Part shown: one piece after another, positions 1 to 5,991 of the stretch | Layout: each line of letters starts with the position of its first letter | Position numbering within the stretch: position 1 is the stretch's first letter | Source: an uncultured Collinsella sp. | Lineage (GTDB): Bacteria; Actinomycetota; Coriobacteriia; Coriobacteriales; Coriobacteriaceae | DNA: 5,991 nucleotides | Direction: 5' to 3' | Assembly (NCBI GenBank): GCA_902478875.1 | Contig: CABSMZ010000119.1 | Coordinates: 1 to 5,991, forward strand | The notes under the pieces: model-generated | Database searches by the model: none | The model's input: only the letters and a program-made list of their open reading frames with translations | Told to the model about the DNA's origin: nothing | Program-made: the position numbers and the translations under genes

Positions 1-20
1 CAGATGTGTATAAGAGACAG
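1..20. other. Tn5 mosaic-end / Nextera read-1 adapter remnant
   Basis: Bases 2-20 equal the 19-bp Tn5 transposase mosaic end used in Nextera libraries, and the C at base 1 matches the base before it in the read-1 adapter rather than the read-2 adapter. It lies exactly at the window edge and interrupts a conserved helicase gene, as expected for untrimmed adapter at a contig end. It should not be read as a transposon. The exact junction could be off by a base or two if genomic bases coincide with the adapter. Confidence 0.95.
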
Positions 21-881
<861 letters not shown>

Positions 882-1151
882 ATGTTGTTGTTCCTTATCT
901 GCACGCGTTATGGGCACGGCATGCAGCCGCGCGGGGCGTGCTTGGTAGTGCGCTAATACATACAAAACAGGTGCGCACAGAGAGGACGTTGCTCAGCACG
1001 CTGGCGATCGCTTTGGCAGCCCTATCACGCGCCGTCCAGACGCAGCGGCCCTAAGCGATGGAGCAGATTCGCCGCCGGTTAGTATACCCGCGCTTCGCAT
1101 GCCCCCACGTAAACCACAGATGACGGGGCGGACGCGGCGGGCCCGGCTGAT

Positions 1152-1210
1152 TGTCTCAATCTGTAACGGCTGCGAAGCAAAACCGGCCCCAAATGTTACA
1201 AAACAAGACA
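1152..1210. repeat. 59-bp inverted-repeat element, copy 1
   Basis: Left arm is 1152-1168 (TGTCTCAATCTGTAACG), the spacer is 25 bases, and right arm is 1194-1210 (TGTTACAAAACAAGACA). This is the most diverged of four copies: its arms have four mismatched positions plus one G-T wobble. Its spacer aligns gap-free with that of copy 4, with 17 of 25 bases identical, including GCAAAAC at the same offset and CCCCARA next to the right arm. The whole 59-bp unit is therefore homologous, not only the arms. It sits in a divergent intergenic region, which argues against a transcription-terminator role. Confidence 0.85.
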
Positions 1211-1275
1211 GAGGGGGATTTCCGTCCAGTCCAAACCAAATCTCTCAGTCTTCCTGCAATTTCGAACATGTGGCC

Positions 1276-1281
1276 TATAAT
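1276..1281 (+). promoter_or_regulatory. Possible -10 box for the FHA gene
   Basis: TATAAT matches the consensus -10 hexamer perfectly and lies in the locally A/T-rich stretch about 108 bases before the GTG start. No convincing -35 hexamer lies 16-19 bases upstream, so this could be a chance match or an activator-dependent promoter. Confidence 0.3.
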
Positions 1282-1375
1282 GTTGCTTTGGTTACGCTAT
1301 ATATTGCGCAGCCATTTAATACGTCGCCCACCGGGGGCCATTAATTCCTATCGCCATATTGGCTAGGAAGCAATC

Positions 1376-1383
1376 AAAGGAGG
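1376..1383 (+). promoter_or_regulatory. Ribosome binding site of the FHA gene
   Basis: AAAGGAGG is a near-perfect anti-Shine-Dalgarno match five bases before GTG at 1389. It decides the start. The in-frame TTG at 1359 would place this RBS inside the coding sequence and has no RBS of its own. Confidence 0.85.
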
Positions 1384-1388
1384 TATCC

Positions 1389-2266
1389 GTGGCAGCAGAG
1401 ACGCCTTGCTCGGTCCTCTATAGCGATATTCGCTCGTTCGGCGGTCTTAAACATCTCGAGATCGCCCGAATGCTCATCAATGGAAACTCTTATCTCGGCA
1501 GTACCCTGCTCGAGAAATGCTCTTCCAACCGCTCGTATCTCACCCGTTACATCGTCCATCGCGAGCCTGACCAGTGCGCGCCCGCCATCTACAGCGACTT
1601 TGCCATCACCACGCTCAATCTTTCCGCGGCAATCTGCAGCAAGCTCGGCAGCGGCGAGTCCGCCTATATGCAAATGCCCTCAATCGCATCGACAACTTTG
1701 ACGGCAATGCCGTGCGCGAGAAGAGTACGCTTTACCTTATGCTCTTTGTGGCAACGGGGGCGCTCGCTGACCCCATCCAAGGCGTGGCCACCGTCGAGCG
1801 CTTTTGCGACAGCAAGACAGGCGGGCACTTTGGCACCACCGAAACTACCGTCGGACGTGGCTTTATGAGCAGCCTGGAGCAGCCGCGCACTGTCGCCCCC
1901 AACCTCGGTCTGCTCAGAACCCATGCCGACAACTGCGCCGACATGCAAATCCATCCCCTCACACGCGATCCGCGCGGCACGGTAATTGGGTCCTTGCCCA
2001 AAACCTCGCCCAGCATCACCGATGTAGGCACCGATGCATCGCGCGAGCATCTCCGCATTTGGCTCGAAGGTGGACGCTGGTACGCCCAGGGCCTTGGATC
2101 GACCAACGGCACAGTGCTCGAATCGGGCGCGGGCGACGGCGATATTGTGATTGAGCCGCCGCGCGACCAACGCGAACCCGGCAAGATCTATCCCCCGGTG
2201 GAAATCGAAAACAGCGACAGGCTCCATCTGGGTCTCTACACGACATTCCTTGTCATTGTGGACTAG
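1389..2266 (+). pseudogene. FHA-domain protein, apparently frameshifted (about 291 aa if restored)
   Basis: FHA domains bind phosphothreonine peptides, so this is a likely partner of a Ser/Thr kinase such as the one downstream. The reading starts at GTG 1389 behind a strong RBS and runs well to about residue 93 (tcc-gcc-tat near 1659-1667). Good coding sequence then continues in another frame from gca at 1670 to TAG at 2264-2266. Removing two bases in TATAT (1665-1669) would join them as SGESAYANALNRID. The left frame otherwise runs out of register to a stop at 1868. In the restored protein, residues 1-190 match no family I recognise. Residues about 195-291 are the FHA domain, with S217-R218-x-H220, GSTNGT (236-241) and a hydrophobic final strand (FLVIVD). 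The usual Gly-Arg of strand 3 reads IGS (199-201). There is no signal peptide, so it is probably cytosolic. The break could be a real mutation or an assembly error; a slippery site is not evident. Confidence 0.75.
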
Positions 2267-2267
2267 C

Positions 2268-2312
2268 GCGGGCGGTGATCGAAAGACGGTCACCGCCCGT
2301 CTTTTGTCTTCT
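2268..2312 (+). terminator. Intrinsic terminator after the FHA gene
   Basis: GGGCGGTGA (2270-2278) pairs perfectly with TCACCGCCC (2290-2298), and C2269-G2299 and a G-T pair extend the stem. A T-rich tail (GTCTTTTGTCTTC) begins at 2299. It starts two bases after the stop codon, so FHA transcripts should mostly end here rather than run into the kinase gene. Confidence 0.85.
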
Positions 2313-2344
2313 ACCTTCTGCGTCGTAAACGACAATACCCAGCG

Positions 2345-2405
2345 GTATACGTGGGCAGTGCGGCTATCATAGTACTTTACCGATATCCGCACTGCCCACG
2401 TATAC
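2345..2405. repeat. Perfect 19-bp inverted repeat upstream of the kinase gene
   Basis: The left arm GTATACGTGGGCAGTGCGG (2345-2363) is the exact reverse complement of the right arm (2387-2405), with a 23-base A/T-rich spacer. Four further bases can pair inside it (TATC 2365-2368 with GATA 2382-2385). It has no following T-run, and a strong terminator already lies just upstream, so it is not an ordinary terminator. It ends 32 bases before the kinase ATG, so it could be an operator for a dimeric protein or a very stable hairpin in the kinase 5' leader. The arm start-to-start distance is 42 bp, the same as in the 59-bp elements, although the sequences differ. Confidence 0.85.
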
Positions 2406-2437
2406 GCGCGGCAACCCATGCCAGACAAAGGAACGCC

Positions 2438-4522
2438 ATGGATACTACCGATAGCGCCTATGGCGACAAACTCATCCGTCTCGATACGTTCGATACCGCC
2501 GTGGCAGTCGACCCCAGTGCCGAGGACGACGCCAAACGCCGGTTTATGACGCTTATTCTTCAGACGGCATACCGCGACAGCGGCAATATCGGACATGTGC
2601 TTCGCGCGACCAACACAAGCGGCGAGGTTTTTGCCGTCAAGCTACTCAAGGACAACGCCATCCTTTCCGGCCAAGCCCCCGACCGCTCCGCCGAGCAATC
2701 GGCCGCGCACCTGGCCAACACCGCCGCACTGTTCGAGGAGTACCGTCATCTGTGTACCGTCTCGCACCTGCGCGGATTTCCGCGCGTCTATGGCTACGGA
2801 TCGTGCGAGGACGACCCGCTTATCCTCATGGAGTGGGTCGAGGGCACCTCGCTCAAACAGGCGCTGCCCTTGCTTCCGCACGACGCCTCGGGCGGGCTGA
2901 CCACCCAGATGGTCGCCGCCGTCGGAAACGCCGTGCTTCGCGCGCTCTTGATGACCCAAGGCCTTGTGAATCCGGTCGTCCATCGCGACCTGTCGCCTGC
3001 CAATATCATGTTCCGCACCACCAGCCGAACGCTCGAGCAGCAGATTGCCGATTGCTCCTTTGACCCCTGTCTCATCGACATGGGCTCCGCGACCATGGCC
3101 CTCGGCGACGACACGATCACCCGGCGCGCCGACATCTGGCGCTTTGCCACGCCCGCATACGCCGCGCCCGAAATGCTCACGCAGGATATCGAAGGCATCG
3201 CGGCCCTTCGCCGCTCGCCCGCGATCGACGTCTATGCGCTTTCGAGCATTCTGTACCAGCTCTACAGCGGTCGCAAACCGTTCGATGTCGAGTCGACGGG
3301 TGCCGCGGCGACCGGCTCGTTCTACCTCATAAAGACCAAGACCAAACCGGCGCCGCTCGAGCCGCGCTGCGAGGGCGACAAAGCGCTTGTCCAGATCATC
3401 ATGAAAGGCATCTCGGTCGAACAGGGCGATCGCCCTACCGAGCAGCAGATGCTCGAGGTGCTCTCGACATACCTCCCCGCTGCAGAATCTGAGGACCACG
3501 AGGGTGCAGGAGACGAGGCCGCAATTGATATCGATTCTGGCACGCACCTTAAGGTCGACGTCGCCGGCGAGCGCGCGCGAGAGATTTTGGAGCAGGCCCG
3601 GCACGACGCCATGACACGCCGTCGCTTTGTCATCGGCGGCGTCGTTGCAGCCGTTGCGGGGCTCGGCGTTATCGGGGCGGCAACCCATGGCTTTGGCATC
3701 CCCGACTACCTGGACGGCATCCGCGGTTCGCTTGACGACTACACCTGGGCTCAGCTGCAGGAGATTTCGCTCAAGATTAAGGCCGCCGAGACCCGTAGCG
3801 AGGCACACGAGATTGCCAAGCGCTACCACCTGCTCGACGTTGATGGGCATATCCCCTATCCGTGCACCAAGCGTGTGAAGCTCGCCAACGGGCTGGAGGT
3901 CGGCGCTCAGCTTGTGGGCATCCGCCACGATGAGCTTCTGGACGGGACGGGCAAGGCCGGGCTGACGTTTATGTTCGACGCGGGTATTGCCGAGCGCGAT
4001 GCTGCGACTGAACCGCCGAGCGCCGGCTGGGCAGATTGCGAGCTGCGGGAATGGCTCGACGGCGACGGCCTTAAGCTGCTGCCCAACGAGTTGCGCGCGC
4101 TCATCAAGTCTGTCAAAAAGACCTCGAATAACGTTGGCGCCGCCAGAAGCGCATCGTGTCTGAGCAAGTTGCCCGCAACCCTTTGGCTGCCCGCCATGGT
4201 CGAGCTGTGCGGTACGCAACCGCCCGAGTCATTTGCCGAGGGCTTTCACTACCTGGCCGACATCTACAACGGCGAGGGCAAGGAGTACCAACTCTTCCGC
4301 GAGCTCAAGGTGAGCCCGTATTCCACGAACGAGACGATGGTCCGCCAGTGGAAGGGCAAGGACACCTGCTGGTGGGAACGAACGGTGAGTCCCGACACAT
4401 CGGAGAGCGAAGGCACACTCTATATGAATCATGTGGGACGCGACGGCGACGTCTTTACGTACGCAACGCCTGCGGACAGCCCCAAGAAGCGAACCTGCGT
4501 GATCCCCGGGTTCTGCATCTAG
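2438..4522 (+). CDS. Single-pass membrane Ser/Thr protein kinase with extracytoplasmic DUF6273-like domain
   Basis: A 694-aa eukaryotic-like (Hanks-type) kinase that would phosphorylate cytoplasmic proteins in response to an outside cue. The kinase domain spans about residues 48-346: AVK lysine K68, a candidate helix-C glutamate E100/E101, catalytic loop HRDLSPAN (182-189; D184, N189), DMG (D214) in place of DFG, APE (243-245), D264 and GDRPT (R332). The key catalytic residues are present, so activity is likely. An acidic linker (about 349-366) leads to TRRR (393-396) and one hydrophobic segment (397-415). The C-terminal part (about 420-694) has DYTWAQLQEIS, the pattern W-x2-C-x-L-R-E-W-L (531-540), WWERTVSP and a final GFCI, the layout I associate with DUF6273; this is family memory, not a search. 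Seven cysteines lie in this part. ATG 2438 follows AAAGGAA (2427-2433). Longer in-frame starts such as GTG 2351 fall inside the inverted repeat. The FHA gene upstream is the obvious functional partner. Confidence 0.88.
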   Translation: MDTTDSAYGDKLIRLDTFDTAVAVDPSAEDDAKRRFMTLILQTAYRDSGNIGHVLRATNTSGEVFAVKLLKDNAILSGQAPDRSAEQSAAHLANTAALFEEYRHLCTVSHLRGFPRVYGYGSCEDDPLILMEWVEGTSLKQALPLLPHDASGGLTTQMVAAVGNAVLRALLMTQGLVNPVVHRDLSPANIMFRTTSRTLEQQIADCSFDPCLIDMGSATMALGDDTITRRADIWRFATPAYAAPEMLTQDIEGIAALRRSPAIDVYALSSILYQLYSGRKPFDVESTGAAATGSFYLIKTKTKPAPLEPRCEGDKALVQIIMKGISVEQGDRPTEQQMLEVLSTYLPAAESEDHEGAGDEAAIDIDSGTHLKVDVAGERAREILEQARHDAMTRRRFVIGGVVAAVAGLGVIGAATHGFGIPDYLDGIRGSLDDYTWAQLQEISLKIKAAETRSEAHEIAKRYHLLDVDGHIPYPCTKRVKLANGLEVGAQLVGIRHDELLDGTGKAGLTFMFDAGIAERDAATEPPSAGWADCELREWLDGDGLKLLPNELRALIKSVKKTSNNVGAARSASCLSKLPATLWLPAMVELCGTQPPESFAEGFHYLADIYNGEGKEYQLFRELKVSPYSTNETMVRQWKGKDTCWWERTVSPDTSESEGTLYMNHVGRDGDVFTYATPADSPKKRTCVIPGFCI

Positions 4523-4534
4523 GGAGCGGGCGTC

Positions 4535-4563
4535 TTGCCGTGACGGGACCCCCTCCCCGGCAA
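4535..4563 (+). terminator. Possible weak terminator after the kinase gene
   Basis: TTGCCG (4535-4540) pairs with CGGCAA (4558-4563), and inside it GGGA (4545-4548) pairs with TCCC (4554-4557) around a CCCCC loop, leaving TGAC bulged on the left side. The downstream tail has only a short T-rich start (TTGTCTC) that is also the beginning of element copy 2, so termination efficiency is doubtful. It lies 12 bases beyond the kinase stop codon. Confidence 0.4.
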
Positions 4564-4564
4564 T

Positions 4565-4623
4565 TGTCTCGATCTGTAACACTAGCTCGGCAGATACAGG
4601 TCTAGATGTTACAGAACGAGACA
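4565..4623. repeat. 59-bp inverted-repeat element, copy 2
   Basis: Left arm is 4565-4581 (TGTCTCGATCTGTAACA), the spacer is 25 bases, and right arm is 4607-4623 (TGTTACAGAACGAGACA). The arms pair at 16 of 17 positions. TCTAGA lies directly before the right arm, as in copy 3. It begins two bases beyond the end of the hairpin that follows the kinase gene. Confidence 0.92.
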
Positions 4624-4644
4624 AACCCCCGCCCCGCGAGACAA

Positions 4645-4703
4645 CATCTCAATCTGTAACAGTAAGGGGTTAAAAACCTCTCTAGATGTTACAGATCAAG
4701 ACA
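4645..4703. repeat. 59-bp inverted-repeat element, copy 3
   Basis: Left arm is 4645-4661 (CATCTCAATCTGTAACA), the spacer is 25 bases, and right arm is 4687-4703 (TGTTACAGATCAAGACA). Pairing is 13 of 17, and its first two bases depart from consensus. Within the spacer, AGGGGTT and AACCTCT can extend the hairpin with one mismatch. It starts 21 bases after copy 2, and a stray CGAGACA (4637-4643) in that gap repeats the outer end of a right arm. Confidence 0.9.
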
Positions 4704-4725
4704 TTTGAGTTGACCGCGGACAGTC

Positions 4726-4784
4726 TGTCTCGATCTGTAACATCTAGCAGGCAAAACGGTCCCCAGATGTTACAGATTGAGACA
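4726..4784. repeat. 59-bp inverted-repeat element, copy 4
   Basis: Left arm is 4726-4742 (TGTCTCGATCTGTAACA), the spacer is 25 bases, and right arm is 4768-4784 (TGTTACAGATTGAGACA). Sixteen arm positions pair and the remaining one is a G-T wobble. It is the best match to the consensus, and its spacer resembles that of copy 1. It starts 22 bases after copy 3 and ends 74 bases before the -35 box of the copper ATPase promoter. Confidence 0.92.
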
Positions 4785-4858
4785 TTAGACTGGCTACGGT
4801 CCGCCGAACTGGCTGTCACCTCGACCAATAATAGAATGTCATACATCTTCATCTCCAT

Positions 4859-4889
4859 TAGACACCCCCAGGGGGTATGGGTGTATAGT
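4859..4889 (+). promoter_or_regulatory. Copper ATPase promoter with CsoR-like operator
   Basis: TAGACA (-35, 4859-4864) and TATAGT (-10, 4884-4889) are separated by 19 bases. The gap is filled by CCCCCAGGGGG (4865-4875) followed by TATGGGTGTA, and ACACCC (4862-4867) and GGGTGT (4879-4884) form a second dyad. G/C-tract palindromes with flanking TAT are typical of CsoR copper-repressor operators, such as the one before copZA in Bacillus. A 19-base -35/-10 gap is also typical of MerR/CueR-activated promoters, so the regulator class is not certain. Either way it suggests copper-dependent expression. The regulator gene is not in the window. Confidence 0.65.
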
Positions 4890-4936
4890 ATCGGTTGGTT
4901 AACATTTCCGACACTACGTCACAGAAAGGAGAAGCC

Positions 4937-5991
4937 ATGGCTCAAGATAAGTTCGATGTGGGCGGCATGACATGCGCTGCCTGCCAGGCGCACGTGGACC
5001 GCGCCGTGAGCAAGCTCGACGGCGTCCAAAGTGTCGCGGTCAATCTGCTCGCCGGCTCTATGCTGGTGGACTACGACCCCGCGCAGGTCTCCCCCGACGA
5101 TATCTGCACCGCCGTCGATCGCGCTGGCTACTCGGCCTCACCCGTCAGCACGGGCACCGACGCCGCCCAAAGCGGCAGTACGCAAGCCGGGTCCGGCGCC
5201 GCCCATATGGAGTCGCCCACCAAAAAACTGGAGGCCGCCGCCTCTGCCATGCGCACTCGTCTCATCGTCTCGATCGTATTCCTCATCCCACTGTTCTACA
5301 TAGGCATGGGGCACATGCTTGGCTGGCCGCTGCCCGGCATTTTCACCGACCATACCCACAGCATGACGCTCGCCCTCACCGAGCTCGTCCTGCTTATCCC
5401 CATCGTCTATGTCAACGACGCGTACTTTATCAACGGGTTTAAATCGCTCGCGCACGGCGCGCCCACCATGGACGCCCTTATTGCCGTGGGCGCCACCGCT
5501 TCCATCGCCTGGTCGCTCTATGCCATGTTTATCATGGCCGACCAGCTGGCCGCCGGGCAAATCCACGAGGCCATGATGACGAGCATGGGCAACCTGTATT
5601 TTGAGAGTGCGGGCACGATCCTGTCGCTCGTCACCGTGGGCAAATACCTCGAGACACGCAGCAAATCCAAGACCGGCGGCGCCATCGAGGCGCTCATCGA
5701 CCTGGCGCCCAAGAGCGCGACCGTCGTGGCAGAGGACGGCACCGAGACCACCGTCGACGTCGACAGCATCCTTCCCGGCCAGGTCCTGCGCGTACGCCCC
5801 GGAGAGTCCATCCCCGTCGATGGCGTGGTGCTCGAGGGCAGCTCGGCCGTGGACGAGAGTGCGCTCACCGGCGAGTCCATCCCCGTGGAAAAGACCGCCG
5901 GTGCCACCGTCAACGCGGCCACGGTCAACCGCACGGGCTCGTTTACCTTCCGCGCCACGCGTGTGGGCGCCGACACGTCGCTCGCCAAGAT
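4937..5991 (+). CDS. copA: Copper-exporting P1B-type ATPase, CopA-like (C-terminal part missing)
   Basis: Pumps Cu(I) out across the cytoplasmic membrane using ATP. The 351 visible codons, open at the right edge, contain an N-terminal heavy-metal-associated domain (1-70) with metal-binding GMTCAAC (C13, C16), a Ser/Gly/Ala-rich linker (about 70-95), four membrane segments (about 108-126, 143-161, 180-200, 219-237) and most of the actuator domain, including DESALTGESIPVEK with TGE at 311-313. SLAHGAPTMDALIAVGA (170-186) matches the usual region before the third helix of CopA proteins. The CPC membrane motif, phosphorylated DKTGT aspartate and nucleotide domain lie beyond the edge, so metal specificity rests on the HMA motif and the copper-type operator. 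ATG 4937 follows AGAAAGGAG (4923-4931). Silver or other soft metals are possible co-substrates. Confidence 0.92.
   Translation, partial: MAQDKFDVGGMTCAACQAHVDRAVSKLDGVQSVAVNLLAGSMLVDYDPAQVSPDDICTAVDRAGYSASPVSTGTDAAQSGSTQAGSGAAHMESPTKKLEAAASAMRTRLIVSIVFLIPLFYIGMGHMLGWPLPGIFTDHTHSMTLALTELVLLIPIVYVNDAYFINGFKSLAHGAPTMDALIAVGATASIAWSLYAMFIMADQLAAGQIHEAMMTSMGNLYFESAGTILSLVTVGKYLETRSKSKTGGAIEALIDLAPKSATVVAEDGTETTVDVDSILPGQVLRVRPGESIPVDGVVLEGSSAVDESALTGESIPVEKTAGATVNAATVNRTGSFTFRATRVGADTSLAK

Larger units (their letters stand above)
882..1388. other. Divergent intergenic region, no gene seen
   Basis: This 507-base gap separates the start of the minus-strand helicase from the start of the plus-strand FHA gene. 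The open frames across it have no plausible RBS and no recognisable protein, so I call none. It holds one 59-bp inverted-repeat element (1152-1210), a possible -10 hexamer for the FHA gene (1276-1281) and the RBSs of both genes. From 959 to 1150 I see nothing I can name. The part from about 1200 to 1380 is visibly more A/T-rich than its surroundings, as expected for a promoter region. Confidence 0.6.
4523..4936. other. Intergenic region between kinase and copper ATPase
   Basis: These 414 bases hold no credible gene. In order they contain a bulged hairpin just after the kinase stop, three 59-bp inverted-repeat elements (4565-4784), about 70 bases (4785-4858) in which I see nothing specific, the copper-type operator/promoter (4859-4889), a 47-base leader and the ATPase RBS. 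A frame open from 4686 to 4970 overlaps the repeats and the true ATPase start and is not a gene. Confidence 0.7.

Noticed and set aside
1..20. Transposon end (Tn5 family)
   Set aside because: It is exactly at the window edge, with no transposase or target duplication, and fits a library adapter fully.
1099..1366. Small plus-strand open frames in the divergent intergenic region
   Set aside because: They run through the inverted-repeat element, have no RBS and give no protein-like composition.
1359..1388. TTG start for the FHA gene 30 bases upstream
   Set aside because: It would place the strong AAAGGAGG RBS inside the gene and has none of its own.
1665..1682. Programmed -1 frameshift in the FHA gene
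   Set aside because: No X-XXY-YYZ slippery heptamer is present in the zero frame and no stimulatory hairpin is evident; a small indel in TATAT is simpler.
2345..2405. Second intrinsic terminator
   Set aside because: There is no T-run after the right arm and a complete terminator already lies at 2268-2312.
2642..4219. Long minus-strand open frame (525 codons) opposite the kinase
   Set aside because: The protein is low in recognisable motifs and the frame is a by-product of high GC in the clearly real kinase gene on the other strand.
4565..4784. CRISPR array
   Set aside because: The repeated units alternate in orientation, are only 17 bp, and the gaps alternate between 25 and 21-22 bases. 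There is no uniform direct repeat, and no cas gene is in the window.

Overview
This window is high-GC bacterial DNA with strong G/C bias at third codon positions. It most resembles a gut actinobacterium of the class Coriobacteriia (Collinsella-like). That placement is inference from base composition, gene style and the C-terminal domain of the kinase; no marker gene is present to prove it. The first 20 bases are not genomic. They match the Tn5 mosaic-end/Nextera read-1 adapter, so the left edge is a contig end carrying sequencing adapter.

Layout. (1) 21-881, minus strand: N-terminal 287 codons of a RhlE-like DEAD-box RNA helicase, cut off by the adapter. (2) 882-1388: a 507-base divergent intergenic region with one copy of a 59-bp inverted-repeat element. 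(3) 1389-2266, plus strand: an FHA-domain protein with an excellent RBS and a GTG start, broken by an apparent frameshift near 1665-1676, followed by a strong intrinsic terminator. (4) 2345-2405: a perfect 19-bp inverted repeat between the terminator and the next gene. (5) 2438-4522, plus strand: a 694-residue single-pass membrane Ser/Thr protein kinase with a probable extracytoplasmic DUF6273-like sensor domain. (6) 4523-4936: a 414-base intergenic region with a hairpin, three tandem copies of the 59-bp element, and a CsoR-like copper operator/promoter. (7) 4937 to the right edge: N-terminal 351 codons of a CopA-type copper-exporting P-type ATPase.

How they may work together. The FHA protein and the kinase look like a phospho-signalling pair. 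The kinase would sense something outside the membrane through its C-terminal domain and phosphorylate Thr on partners, and an FHA domain can bind phosphothreonine. They are separated by a terminator and a long inverted repeat, so they may be expressed unequally. The copper ATPase is probably an independent unit derepressed by copper.

The least explained part is the 59-bp element. Four copies each have 17-bp arms (consensus TGTCTCRATCTGTAACA) and exactly 25 bases between the arms, and three of them are spaced about 80 bp apart. The arms repeat every 42 bp within an element, close to four helical turns, and the unrelated 19-bp inverted repeat upstream of the kinase has the same 42-bp arm spacing.
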